Assembly (NCBI RefSeq): GCF_026343115.1
Contig: NZ_JAPEMC010000001.1
Location: forward strand, 5,056,001 to 5,120,000
Origin: Streptomyces sp. NBC_00102
Lineage (GTDB): Bacteria > Actinomycetota > Actinomycetes > Streptomycetales > Streptomycetaceae
DNA length: 64,000 nucleotides
Direction of reading: 5' to 3'
Position numbers and translations under genes: made by a program. Each line of letters starts with the position of its first letter. The first letter of the stretch is position 1. Below, one piece after another: positions 10,093 through 20,100 of the stretch. The notes below the pieces were generated by a model that was given only the letters and a program-made list of their open reading frames with translations, did not search any database and was not told where the DNA came from.

Positions 10093-11133
10093 TCAGACCA
10101 GCAGCGGCAGCACCTCGGTGCCCAGCCGGCGTACGTTCTCCTCCGTTGCCGCGAGGTCGCCGGAACCCTCGGAGAGGAGCGCGAAGCGGGTGATGCCCGT
10201 GCGCTCGGCCGTGGCCGCGAGCCGGTCGGCGGCGAACCGCGGCGGCCCCACCGGGTGCAGCCCGCAGAGCAGTTCGGTGTACGCCACGGGGTCGCGCATC
10301 ACGCGGTACCGGCCGTCGACGGTCACATGCTTGCCCAGGCCGTCCCGCAGCCATTCCGGCATCGCCTTCAGCAGGGTCTGCGCGGCGTCCTCCCGGCAGT
10401 CACCGATCTGGGCCACGCCCGCCGAGACGTGCGCGGCCGCCGCGACGACCTCCGGCGGATGGCCGGCCTCCCGGGCGCTGCGGCGCCACAACGCGACCAT
10501 CTCCGCCTTCTCCTCGTCCCCGCAGTGCATCCCGAGCAGCATCGGCAGGGCCTTCTCCGCGGCGAGGCGCACCGTCTTCGGCGAGGTGCACGCCACGATC
10601 ACCTCCGGTCCGGGCAGCGGCGCCCCGTCCGCGTCGAGCAGTTCGTCCGCGCGCGGGACCACCGCCACCTCGCGGAAGGGGTAGCGGCTGCCGCGCCCGG
10701 CCACCCGGGGCTCGCGCAGCCAGTCGAGCAGCAGGTCCAGGGAGTCCGGGAAACCGCTGTCGTACGCCTCCAGGCCCGCGCCGAAGACCTCCAGGTCGAC
10801 CCAGGGCCCGCCCCGGCCCACGCCGAGGCTGAACCGGCCGTCGGACGTCAGGTGGAGCAGCGCCGCCTGTTCGCCGAGGGCCACCGGGTGCTGGGTCGGC
10901 AGCACGCTGACCGCCGTGCCGACCCGGATTCTGCGGGTGCGGCCGAGGAGCAGCGCGGCCAGTGTCACGGCCGAGGGGCAGACCCCGTACGGCACGAAAT
11001 GGTGCTCCGCCAGCCACACGGAGTCGAGCCCCGACTCCTCCGCCACCTCGGCGGTCCGGATCGCCCGGTGCAGGGCCTCGCCCTGTCCCTGACCCGGAAA
11101 CTGTGCTGCCAGTACGAACGTTCCCACGCGCAT
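10093..11133 (-). CDS. Luciferase-like (LLM) class flavin/F420-dependent oxidoreductase
   Basis: 346 aa, a bacterial-luciferase-fold TIM barrel. The N-terminus (RVGTFVLAAQFP), EESGLDSVWLAEHHF, the IRVGTAVSVLPTQHPV strand and LGVGRGGP are standard for alkanal monooxygenase-like proteins. They show a flavin or F420 enzyme but not the substrate. The start at 11133 is fixed by AAGGAGG 9 nt upstream. The product is convergent with the SCO5389-family gene and shares its terminator. No partner reductase is nearby. Confidence 0.88.
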   Translation of the reverse strand: MRVGTFVLAAQFPGQGQGEALHRAIRTAEVAEESGLDSVWLAEHHFVPYGVCPSAVTLAALLLGRTRRIRVGTAVSVLPTQHPVALGEQAALLHLTSDGRFSLGVGRGGPWVDLEVFGAGLEAYDSGFPDSLDLLLDWLREPRVAGRGSRYPFREVAVVPRADELLDADGAPLPGPEVIVACTSPKTVRLAAEKALPMLLGMHCGDEEKAEMVALWRRSAREAGHPPEVVAAAAHVSAGVAQIGDCREDAAQTLLKAMPEWLRDGLGKHVTVDGRYRVMRDPVAYTELLCGLHPVGPPRFAADRLAATAERTGITRFALLSEGSGDLAATEENVRRLGTEVLPLLV

Positions 11134-11382
11134 CGCCTTCTGCCTCCTTGCGGCCGACGCGGTTTTCCCCTACCGGCATCAACGCCTGACACGTGCCAAA
11201 GGCACGGGCCGCGGCGAAAATGTTGCGATTTTCCGGTAACTACCTCCGTTGCCCGCCTCTCCGCCGGGCATGCGCGGCTGGCGGACGGGTGGGCGGGCGG
11301 TCCCTCCGTGGTCCCCCCACCCCTTTAGGGTGGAAGTCCGGAAAACCCCGTTCCCGCCCAGCCCCCCCCCGTGAGGTGTCCC

Positions 11383-11712
11383 GTGTCCCCGCGCCGCAAC
11401 CGCCCCAAGGGCGGCGAGAGCCCGTCCGCCGAAGAGAACTTCACGGGGGACCGGTACGGCGGCGGCGCGGCCACCGAGAGCTGGCAGGGCGAGGAGTGGT
11501 CGGTGCGGCCGGTGGCAGGCGCGAGCGCGCAGGGCAAGCGCTACCGCTGCCCCGGCTGCGACCAGGAGATCCCGTCCGGCGCGCCGCATCTGGTGGCGTG
11601 GCCCGAGTACGGCGGCATCGACGACCGGCGGCACTGGCACAAGGCGTGCTGGAACGCGAAGGACCGCCGCACCACACGGGTGCAGCGGTCCCGGAACGCC
11701 CCGCGCCACTGA
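11383..11712 (+). CDS. Small zinc-ribbon protein, function unknown
   Basis: 109 aa. A basic, disordered N-terminal half (PRRNRPKGGE) precedes CPGCDQEI (a CxxC knuckle) and then HWHKACW, together a plausible CxxC...H...HxxC zinc site like a degenerate HNH or ribbon fold. The C-terminus is Arg-rich, which suggests nucleic-acid contact. Such proteins are often labelled ATP/GTP-binding in Streptomyces, but no P-loop is visible. GTG 11383 is favoured over GTG 11371 because GAGGTG lies at the right distance. It faces the ABC permease gene, 24 bp away. Confidence 0.72.
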   Translation: MSPRRNRPKGGESPSAEENFTGDRYGGGAATESWQGEEWSVRPVAGASAQGKRYRCPGCDQEIPSGAPHLVAWPEYGGIDDRRHWHKACWNAKDRRTTRVQRSRNAPRH

Positions 11713-11736
11713 CTCCCGGGGGCGGGCGGTGGTGCG

Positions 11737-12642
11737 TCAGACGTCCCGGCGGTTCAGCGCCAGATGGGCGGCGCCGAACACGACACCGGCCAGCAGGAAC
11801 ATGATCGCCACCGAGTCCCAGCCGGACGGGCCGGACTCGGTGATCGAGGAGTCGTAGAGCGCGGCGATCTGGCTGGGCACGGAGTACTCGAAGAGGAGCT
11901 CCCGCAGCCGGTTCAGCTGGTCGAGAGCCATGAACAGGGCCAGTACCAGCGGCAGCAGCACCACCCCGATCATGATGGTGATCGCCCCCGCCGAGTGCCG
12001 GACGATCGTGCCGACCGAGAGCGAGAGCAGCCCGAGCAGCGCGGTGTAGAGCCCGACCCCGACCGTGGCCCGCAGCCAGTCGGCGCCCGAGGCGGCCGCG
12101 CCGCCCCCGAGGACGGCCGTCTGGAGCATGGCGACGACGGTCGCCGCCACCGTGGTGAGGACGAGGACCAGCAGGAAGAAGACGAGCGCCTTCGCCGTGA
12201 GCACCCGGCTCCGGCTGGGGCACGCCGTCAGCGTCGTACGGATCATGCCGGTGCCGAACTCCGACGCGATGGTCAGCACGCCGAGCGTGATCACGCAGAT
12301 CGAACCGAGCAGCACCCCGAAGAAACCGAGGCTCAGCACGTCCGAGTCGGCCTCCTCGAGACCAGGGTCGCTCGCGGCGTTCACGCCGAAGGCGACGAGT
12401 ACCCCGATGCCCAGCATCAGCGCGAGCATGGTGCCGAGCGTCCACATCGTGGAGCGCACCGAGCGGATCTTCGTCCACTCGGAGGCCAGCGCGTCGCCGA
12501 AGGTGGCCGGGCGGACCGGGATCGGCGAGACGTAGTAGCTGAGCCGGGGCACCCCGCCGGGGGCGGCCGGTCCGTGCACGGCCGGGCCCGGTCCGGGCTG
12601 CGGGTGGGCCTGGGGGAGCGGTGGCGTGGCCGGTGTCGTCAT
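11737..12642 (-). CDS. ABC-2 type transporter permease (pair 1)
   Basis: 301 aa. A Pro-rich cytoplasmic N-terminus (about 1-50) is followed by six predicted membrane segments. ASEWTKIRSVRSTMWTL before the first and ASEFGTGMIRTTL after the second are hallmarks of this actinobacterial permease class. The ATG at 12642 overlaps the TGA of the upstream ATPase gene by ATGA, so the two are translationally coupled and form one exporter. The cargo is unknown. It is a paralogue of the permease at 14.0-14.8 kb. Confidence 0.88.
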   Translation of the reverse strand: MTTPATPPLPQAHPQPGPGPAVHGPAAPGGVPRLSYYVSPIPVRPATFGDALASEWTKIRSVRSTMWTLGTMLALMLGIGVLVAFGVNAASDPGLEEADSDVLSLGFFGVLLGSICVITLGVLTIASEFGTGMIRTTLTACPSRSRVLTAKALVFFLLVLVLTTVAATVVAMLQTAVLGGGAAASGADWLRATVGVGLYTALLGLLSLSVGTIVRHSAGAITIMIGVVLLPLVLALFMALDQLNRLRELLFEYSVPSQIAALYDSSITESGPSGWDSVAIMFLLAGVVFGAAHLALNRRDV

Positions 12643-13871
12643 CGGGAGTCCTCGCTGGTCTTCGGCTCGGCGGGCGCGGGCGCCGGCGTGGTGGGCGCAG
12701 GGGAGGGCGTGGCCGGTGCGGACACCGCCCGCGCGGGGGCGGCTGCCGGGGCGGCAGGCGCGACCGGGGTGGCAGGCACGACCGGGGTGGCCGCCGGGTC
12801 GGTGGCGTACGGGTTCTGGCCGGGCGGCGCGGGTGCGTACCACCCCTGGGTCCACCCCTGCGTGGGCTGCGGCGGCCCGTACACGCCGGGGTCCTGGGCG
12901 GGCTGCGGGACGGTGTACGGCGGCGTGGGCGGCCGGAGCCCCGCCTTCGCGTCATCCGTCGAACGGTAGTCCACGACGTGCTGCGTCATCCGCATGTACG
13001 CCTCCTCCAGGGACGCCTGGTGCGGCGACAGCTCCCACAGCCGGACGTCCGCCCCGTGCGCGAGGTCGCTGATCCTCGGCAGCGGCAGCCCGGCCACCCG
13101 CAGCGCCCCGTCCGGCTCGGACAGCACCCGCCCGCCCGCCTCCGCCAGCACGGCGGTCACCTTCTCGCGGAGCTCCGGAGCGTCCTCGGCCACCCTGATC
13201 CGGGCGAAGTCCGCGGAGTTGACCGAGATGAACTCCTTCACGCTCATGTCGGAGAGGAGCCTGCCGCGCCCGATCACGATCAGATGGTCCGCCGTCAGCG
13301 CCATCTCGCTCATCAGATGGCTGGAGACGAAGACCGTACGGCCCTCGGCCGCCAGCGCCTTCATCAGATTGCGGACCCAGAGGATGCCCTCCGGGTCGAG
13401 GCCATTGACCGGCTCGTCGAAGAGGAGCACCTGCGGATCGCCCAGCAGCGCCGCCGCGATCCCCAGTCGCTGCCCCATCCCGAGCGAATAGCCGCGGGAA
13501 CGCCGGCCGGCCACCTCGCGCAGGCCCACCACGCCGAGCACCTCGTCGACCCGGGCGGCCGGAATACCCGCCAGCTGGGCCAACGACAGCAGGTGGTTGC
13601 GGGCGCTGCGCCCGCCGTGGACCGCCTTCGCGTCCAGCAGCGCGCCCACCTGGCGCGGCGCGTTCGGCAGGCTCGGATAGGCGTGGCCGCCGATCGTCAC
13701 ATGCCCCGAGGTCGGCCGGTCGAGCCCGAGCATCATCCGCATGGTGGTCGACTTCCCCGACCCGTTCGGGCCGAGGAACCCGGTGACCATCCCCGGCCTG
13801 ATCCGGAAGGAAAGGTCCTCCACGGCCGTCTGTGCGCCGTAACGCTTGGTCAGGCCGACTGCCTCGATCAT
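12639..13871 (-). CDS. ABC transporter ATP-binding protein with long Pro/Ala-rich tail (pair 1)
   Basis: 410 aa; the ATPase core is about 310 residues and the last 90 are a Pro/Ala/Gln-rich tail. Walker A GPNGSGKST, signature SLGMGQRLGIA, Walker B VLLFDEPVNGLDPEG and the H-loop SSHLMSE are all intact. The start at ATG 13871 (MIEAVGLTKRYG) is chosen by comparison with the paralogue; an in-frame ATG at 13883 is possible. It couples by ATGA to the permease downstream. The low-complexity tail is missing from the paralogue's equivalent position except for a shorter one, and may tether the ATPase or be disordered filler. Confidence 0.88.
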   Translation of the reverse strand: MIEAVGLTKRYGAQTAVEDLSFRIRPGMVTGFLGPNGSGKSTTMRMMLGLDRPTSGHVTIGGHAYPSLPNAPRQVGALLDAKAVHGGRSARNHLLSLAQLAGIPAARVDEVLGVVGLREVAGRRSRGYSLGMGQRLGIAAALLGDPQVLLFDEPVNGLDPEGILWVRNLMKALAAEGRTVFVSSHLMSEMALTADHLIVIGRGRLLSDMSVKEFISVNSADFARIRVAEDAPELREKVTAVLAEAGGRVLSEPDGALRVAGLPLPRISDLAHGADVRLWELSPHQASLEEAYMRMTQHVVDYRSTDDAKAGLRPPTPPYTVPQPAQDPGVYGPPQPTQGWTQGWYAPAPPGQNPYATDPAATPVVPATPVAPAAPAAAPARAVSAPATPSPAPTTPAPAPAEPKTSEDSR

Positions 13872-14047
13872 TCCCAGCCCCATCGACTCATCCGTCGTCG
13901 GGGCCCGGCCCCTCCGGCCGGACGCCCCCGTATGAGTGAGGAGGATAACCAGCGCCGGACGGTTCCGCCGAAGGCGCCGCCGGTGCGCGGGACCCGGCCG
14001 CGAGGCGTACCAGGCACCCCGTCCCCGCCGGGAATCGCGAAACGGCC

Positions 14048-14827
14048 CTACGCGTCCCGCTCCCGGAGCACGAGGTACCCGCCCACCAGTGCCGCGACCA
14101 CCCAGAGCGCCATGATGCCGAGCCCGCCCCACGGCCCGTACGGCGCCTCGTCGCTGCCCATCGCGTTCGGCACCACCTGCATGATCTTCGAGCCCGCCTG
14201 GTCGGGGAAGTACCGGGCGACCGTCTTGGCGCCCGGCACGGAGGCCAGGATCTGGGAGACGAGGAAGAAGAACGGCATCAGGATGCCCAGCGAGAGCATC
14301 GAGCTCCGCAGCATCGCGGCCACACCCATCGAGAAGACCGCGATGAGCCCCATGTAGATGCCGCTGCCGAACACCGCGCGCAGCACGTTGTCCGACCCGA
14401 GGTCCGTGCCGTGGTCACCGAGCAGCGCCTGCCCGAGCAGGAAGGCGACGAAGCCGGTGATCAGCCCGACGACCAGGGCCAGCACCCCGGCCACCGCGAT
14501 CTTGCTGAAGAGCAGGGTGCCCCGCCGGGGCACGGCCGCGAGCGAGGTGCGGATCATCCCGGAGCTGTACTCCGTACCGACCACCAGCACGCCGAAGACG
14601 ACCATGGCGAGCTGACCGAGGATCATCCCCGAGAACGAGACGAAGGTCGGGTCGAACGTCGCCCGGTCCGTGGCCGAGAGATCGTCGAACTGCGAAGCGA
14701 ACAGGGCGCTCAGGGCCGCTCCCATCGCCACCGTGACGACGAAGGCCGAGATGAGCGTCCAGGTGGTGGAAGAGACCGTGCGGATCTTCGTCCACTCGGA
14801 GGTCAGGACCGCGGGTACCGATGCCAT
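14048..14827 (-). CDS. ABC-2 type transporter permease (pair 2)
   Basis: 259 aa with six predicted membrane segments. It has the same class signatures as pair 1: LTSEWTKIRTVSSTTWTL at the N-terminus and GTEYSSGMIRTSL after segment two. It lacks the Pro-rich N-terminal extension. It starts 3 bp after the stop of its ATPase gene, so the two are co-translated. Similarity to pair 1 in order, orientation and motif suggests a tandem duplication. Substrate unknown. Confidence 0.88.
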   Translation of the reverse strand: MASVPAVLTSEWTKIRTVSSTTWTLISAFVVTVAMGAALSALFASQFDDLSATDRATFDPTFVSFSGMILGQLAMVVFGVLVVGTEYSSGMIRTSLAAVPRRGTLLFSKIAVAGVLALVVGLITGFVAFLLGQALLGDHGTDLGSDNVLRAVFGSGIYMGLIAVFSMGVAAMLRSSMLSLGILMPFFFLVSQILASVPGAKTVARYFPDQAGSKIMQVVPNAMGSDEAPYGPWGGLGIMALWVVAALVGGYLVLRERDA

Positions 14828-14830
14828 CGG

Positions 14831-15877
14831 TCACACCCCCTTGCCGTGGTCGCGGGGACCGGAGCCGCCCGCGGTGCCGTCGTTCCAGCCTTCTCCCCAG
14901 ACCCCCGGCGCGGGACCGGAGCCGCCGGCCGCCGCCGGGGGAACCGCGCCCCCGCCGGCCGGGCCGTTGACCTCGCCGTGTGCGTGGTACTCCACCGAAC
15001 CCGCCGTCATCTGCATGAACGCCTCCTCCAACGAGGCCCGCTGCGGGCTCAGTTCGTGCAGGACGAGCTGATGGCGCGCGGCCAGCTCACCCAGCTGCTC
15101 GCTCGTCGCCCCGTCGACCTCCAGGGTGCCGTTCCCCGCCTCGACCGGGGTGAAGCCGCCCGCGGCCAGCGCGTCCCGCAGCCGCTCCTGCTCCGGGGAG
15201 CGCAGCCGCACGAAACTCCGTGAGTTCTGGTGGATGAAGTCCGCCATCGACGTGTCGGCGAGCAGCCGGCCCTGACCGATCACGATCAGATGGTCCGCCG
15301 TCAGCGCCATCTCGCTCATCAGGTGCGAAGAGACGAAGATGGTCCGGCCCTCGGCGGCGAGCGCGCGCATCAGGTTCCTGATCCAGTGGATGCCCTCCGG
15401 GTCGAGACCGTTGACCGGCTCGTCGAACATCAGGATCTGCGGATCGCCCAGCAGGGCCGAGGCGATGCCGAGCCGCTGCCCCATGCCCAGCGAGAAGCCC
15501 TTCGACTTCTTCTTCGCCACCGCGCTCAGCCCGACCGTGTCCAGCACCTCCGCGACCCGCGAGGCGGGGATGCGGTTGCTCTGCGCCAGGCAGAGCAGAT
15601 TGTTGTACGCGCTCCGGCCCCCGTGCATCGACTTGGCGTCGAGCAGCGCTCCGATGTACTTCAGCGGTTCGTCCAGCTCGCGGTACCGCTTGCCGTCGAT
15701 GCGCACCGAACCGCTGGTCGGATTGTCCAGATCGAGCATCATCCGCATCGTCGTGGACTTGCCCGCGCCGTTCGGTCCGAGGAAGCCGGTGACCATCCCC
15801 GGTCTGATCCGGCAGGACAAGGCGTCGACGGCGACCTTCTGGCCGTAGCGCTTGGTCAGTCCTTCGAGCTCGATCAT
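14831..15877 (-). CDS. ABC transporter ATP-binding protein (pair 2)
   Basis: 348 aa. Walker A GPNGAGKST, signature SLGMGQRLGIA, Walker B ILMFDEPVNGLDPEG and the SSHLMSE H-loop are intact. A Gly/Pro-rich tail of about 45 residues follows MTAGSVEYHAHG. The ATG at 15877 has TAGCGT six nt upstream and no ribosome site, pointing to a leaderless first gene of the four-gene cluster running to 11.7 kb. The gene immediately upstream is filP on the same strand, 87 bp away. Confidence 0.9.
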   Translation of the reverse strand: MIELEGLTKRYGQKVAVDALSCRIRPGMVTGFLGPNGAGKSTTMRMMLDLDNPTSGSVRIDGKRYRELDEPLKYIGALLDAKSMHGGRSAYNNLLCLAQSNRIPASRVAEVLDTVGLSAVAKKKSKGFSLGMGQRLGIASALLGDPQILMFDEPVNGLDPEGIHWIRNLMRALAAEGRTIFVSSHLMSEMALTADHLIVIGQGRLLADTSMADFIHQNSRSFVRLRSPEQERLRDALAAGGFTPVEAGNGTLEVDGATSEQLGELAARHQLVLHELSPQRASLEEAFMQMTAGSVEYHAHGEVNGPAGGGAVPPAAAGGSGPAPGVWGEGWNDGTAGGSGPRDHGKGV

Positions 15878-15964
15878 GCGTTCACGCTAGAACGGCCGCG
15901 CGCCCGGCGCCACCACAAAGGCGGAACCGGGCGCACGAAAGCGGGCCGAGGGTGTGAGACGGCG

Positions 15965-16903
15965 TCAGCGGGTCTGCTGGGCCGGGACACCACGGGTGGC
16001 GGGCTCGTCGTCCACCGGGGAGGAAGCGGCGGCCACGGCCGCGCCGGTCAGCGTCGCCAGCATCTCGCGGACGTTGGTCAGCTGGGCGTTGATCGAGTCG
16101 CGGCGGTTGGTGAGCGCCGCCAGCTCGCGCTCCGACTCGCTGCGGATGCGGTCGGCCTTGGCGTTCGCGTCGGCCACGATGTCCTCGGACTGGCGCTGCG
16201 CGGTCTCCACCGTCTGGCGGGCCCGGCGCTCGGCGTCCGTACGGAGCTTCTCGGCCTCCAGACGGAGCTGCTCCGCGCGGTGCTCGATCTCCGCCAGGCG
16301 CTTCTCGGCCTTGGCCTGACGGGACGCGAGGTCACGCTCCGACTGGTCGCGGCGCTTGGCCAGGTTGGTCTCGAAGTCCGCGGCGGCCTGGGCGGCCTTG
16401 GCGCGGGTCTCCTCGAAGAGGGCGTCCGCCTCCTCGCGCTTCTGCTGCGCGTCCTTCTGCGCCTCGGTGCGCAGCGTGGTCGCCTCGCCCTTGGCCTTGT
16501 CGACGATGCGGACCCCGTCGTCCTCCGCCTTCGCCTTCCGCTCGGCGGCGAAGTTCTCCGCGTCGTTGCGCACCTGCTGGGCGGCCGACTCGGCCAGCTC
16601 GCGGTGCTGCTCGGCGGCGCGGCGGGCCTCTTCGCGCAGGTCCTTGGCCTCCTCCTCGGCGAGGCGGAGGATCTTCTCGACGCGGGCACCGAGGCCGGCG
16701 TAGGAGGGCTCGGCGTCGCTCACCTGGGCCTGGGCGTTCTGCGTCTCGAGGTGGAGCTCCTCGATGCGCTTCTCCAAGGAGGTGATGCGCGCGAGCGCAC
16801 TGTCACGGTCGGCGACGAGCTTGGTGATGCGGTCGTCCACCTGACCGCGGTCGTAACCACGTCGCACGAGCTCGAAGCCGAAGGGGGAAGAGGGGTCGCT
16901 CAT
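15965..16903 (-). CDS. filP: FilP, filament-forming coiled-coil cytoskeletal protein
   Basis: 312 aa. FilP polymerises into intermediate-filament-like networks behind growing hyphal tips and binds DivIVA and Scy. The N-terminus, MSDPSSPFGFELVRRGYDRGQVDDRI, carries a DivIVA-like motif. Residues about 45-290 are an uninterrupted Ala/Glu/Arg/Lys coiled coil, and the tail is short and unstructured. The ATG at 16903 follows AGGAAA. The sequence, length and position beside scy match S. coelicolor SCO5396. It is 3' of scy on the same strand with a 204-bp gap, so it probably has its own promoter. Confidence 0.95.
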   Translation of the reverse strand: MSDPSSPFGFELVRRGYDRGQVDDRITKLVADRDSALARITSLEKRIEELHLETQNAQAQVSDAEPSYAGLGARVEKILRLAEEEAKDLREEARRAAEQHRELAESAAQQVRNDAENFAAERKAKAEDDGVRIVDKAKGEATTLRTEAQKDAQQKREEADALFEETRAKAAQAAADFETNLAKRRDQSERDLASRQAKAEKRLAEIEHRAEQLRLEAEKLRTDAERRARQTVETAQRQSEDIVADANAKADRIRSESERELAALTNRRDSINAQLTNVREMLATLTGAAVAAASSPVDDEPATRGVPAQQTR

Positions 16904-17107
16904 GGGTTTCCTGTCGAATGAGACCGGTGAGGTGATAGAGGGAATCCTAGGGGCCAAAGCGGCGTGTCAGCGTGGAGATACCAGTTTGATCTGGAGAATG
17001 ACACCTCTTTCGGGTGGCCGACCTGGGGAGCGATGATCACTCTCCGGGGCGACCGGACCGCCGTGCGCACGTGATTCCGCACCCCGTCATCCCTCCCCGA
17101 GACCCCC

Positions 17108-20100
17108 TCAGCCCTCCGTCTGCTTGCCGCCCGCGCGGGTGCCCGCGCCGGCGGCGGCCTTGAGGCCCGCCCCGAGAGTTCCACCGCCGGTGGCCTTCCC
17201 GCCTCCTGCCGGAACCTCGAAAGACTCCAACGCCTCCAGTACGTCCTGGACACGGGAGATCTCCGTATTGATGTCCGCGCGCCTGCGCACGAGGACTTCG
17301 AGCTCGCGCTTGCCCTCGTCCACCGTACGCTTCGCCTCGGCCTCGGCTTCGGCCCGCAGCTTCTCGGCCTCGCGGATGAGCTCGGCCTTCTTGGCCTCCG
17401 CCTCCTTGAGCAGCGACTCCGCACGCTTGACCGCCGCGATCCGGACCTTGCCGGCCTCCGAATTCGCGTCCGACAGAAGCTCCTTGGCCTTCTTGTCGGC
17501 CTCGTCGCGCTGCTCGGTGGCGACCTTCATCAGATGGTCGACACGCTCGCCGGCGGTCTTCATCTGCTCGGACGTCTCCCTGCGGGCCCGCTCGTGCAGC
17601 TCCTCGACCTCGGCCTCCGTGCGGGTGCGGTGCTCCTCCGCGCGCTCCCGGGTGGCGGTGGCGTCGCGCCGCGCGCCGACCAGGAGCTCGTCGGCGTCCG
17701 TACGCGCCCGCTCCACCAGGGTGTTGCCCTCGACGGTGGCCTCCGAGGTGATCCGGACGGCCTCCTTGCGGGCGGCGTCGACCATGGTGTCGGCCTGCGC
17801 CTCCGACTCGGTGGCCGTCCGCAGTGCCTCCTCGCGCGCCTTGTTGATCAGCTGGTCGGCCTGCTCGGCGGCGTCCGCCCGGCGCTTGGCCGCCGCCTGG
17901 CGCGCCTCGTCCAGCACGCGCTCGGCCTCCTCGCGGGCGTCGCCCAGCAGCTTCTCGGACGCCTCCTCCGCGTCGGTACGCAGCTGCGCGGCCTCCTCGC
18001 GGGTGCGGGTGGCGTGCTCCTGGGCCGAGGCCACGGTCTTCGCCGCCTCCGACCGCCGACGCTCGGCCTCCCGCGTGGCCTCGCCGACGAGCTGGTTCGA
18101 CGAGTCGGTCGCCTCCTGGCGGATGCGCTCGCCCTCACCGGTTGCCTCCGCGACCAGCCGGTCCGCCTGCTCCGCCGCGTCCGAGCGCATGCGGTTGGCG
18201 TCCTCGCGGGCCTCCGCACGGGACCGTGCCGCGTCGTGCTCGGCGGACGCGAGGGAGTCCGACGCCTCGGTACGTACCCGCTGGCTGTACTCCGCGGCCT
18301 CCGCGCGCAGCCGCTCGGACTCCGCGATGGCGTCCGTGACGGTCCGCTCCGCGAGCGCCTTCGCCGCGTCCGACTCCTCGGCCGCGACCTGACGGATGCG
18401 GTTGGCGTCCTCGCCGGCCCGCTCCCGCTCCGCTGCGGCGTCGGCACGCAGCCGGTCCGCCTCCTCCTGCGCCTCGGTACGCGTCCGCGTCGCCTCCTGC
18501 TCGGCGGCCGTACGCTGCGCGGCGATCTCCGACTCGGCCTGCTCGTGCAGCCCGGCGACCGCCTCGCGCACCTGCTGGGCGGTCTGCTCGGCGGTCGCGA
18601 CCATCTCGGCCGACCGGCTCTCCGCCTCGCCGACGAGCCGCTGCGCCTCGGTCTGCGCCTCCTCGACGCGGGTACGGGCGGACGCGAGGAGCTCCTCGCT
18701 CTGCACGCGGGCCCGCTCGCGCTCCTGCCCGGCCTCGGACCGGGCCGCCTCCAGGGTCTCCTCGGCCGTGCGGCGACGCCGGTTGGCCTCCTCCTGCGCG
18801 GCCTCCAGCGCCTCGGCCGCCTCGGTCGCGACGCGCTCGGCGGCGGCGGCCGCCTCGGCCCGCACCCGGTCGGCCGTATCCTGCGCCTCGGACTTGAGTC
18901 GCTCCGCCTCGGTCGCCGCCTCGGTACGCAGCCGTACGGCGACGGTCTCGCCCTCGGAACGCGACTGGGCCGCGTCCGCCGCGGCCTCGTCGCGCAGCCG
19001 CTGCGCCTCCGCCTCGGCCTGCTCCTGGAGCGTGCGCAGCCGCTCGGCGGCCTCGCCGCGCAGCCGCTCGGACTCCTCGGCCGTCTCGCGGCGGATGCGC
19101 TCCGCCTCCGTACGGGCCGTGCCGAGGGCCTCCTCGGCGGAGGCGACCCGGGTCTCGGCGTCGGTACGCAGCCGGTCCAGCTCCGCCGCGGCCTCCTCGG
19201 CGCGGGCGGCGACCTGACGTTCGGTCTCGGCGCGCAGCCCGGCCGCGGCCTCCTCGGCCGCCGTCTTGGTGGACTCCGCCTGCTCCTCGGCCTCGGTGCG
19301 CAGGGTCTCGGCCTCGGCGCGGGCGCTCTCCAGCGACTCCTCGGCCTGCTTGCGCAGGGCCGCCGCGCGCTCGCCGGCCTCGGTACGGACCCGCTCGCTC
19401 TCGGTGGAGGCGGAGGCACGCTGCTCCTCGGCGTCCGTCCTCGCCTTGGTCAGCAGCTCCTCGGCGGTGCGGGCACCCTCCTCGATCTGCTGGACGGCCT
19501 CGCGGCGGGCCTCGCCCCGGATGCGCTCGCCCTCGGCGACCGCCTCGGAGCGCAGCTGCTCGGCCTCGCCGCGCAGCCGGCGGGCCTCCTCCTGGAGCTC
19601 GACCGTCTTGGCCCGGTACTCCTTGGTGCCCTCTTCGGCCGCGCCCTTCAGCTGGTCGGCCTGCTCGGCGGCCTCGCCGCGCAGCCGGTCCGCCTCGGCC
19701 TCGGCCTCGCGGCGGATGCGCTCGGCCTCCTCGGCCGCGGCCCGGGTGGTGGAGGACGCGTCCTCGGACGCCTTGGTCAGCACCTCCTCGGCGCTGCGGG
19801 CGGCCTTGGCGAGCTGGGCGGCGGTGTCCTCGGCAGCGGCGGTACGCGCCTTCTCGGCGGCCTCCGCGACGAGCCGCTCGGCCTTGGCTCGGGCGTCGGC
19901 CAGGGCCTGCTCGGCCTCTTCCTTCAGCGTCTCGGCGTTCTTGGTGGCCTCGCCGACGAGGCGGGCGATCTCCGACTTCGCGGTGCGGGTGCGCTGTTCG
20001 TTCTGGGACTCGGCTCCGGCCAGCGTCTTCGACGCGGCGTCCTTGGCCTCGGAGAGCAGCTTCTCCGCCTCCAGCCGCGCTTCGCGCAGCCGGGTCTCGG

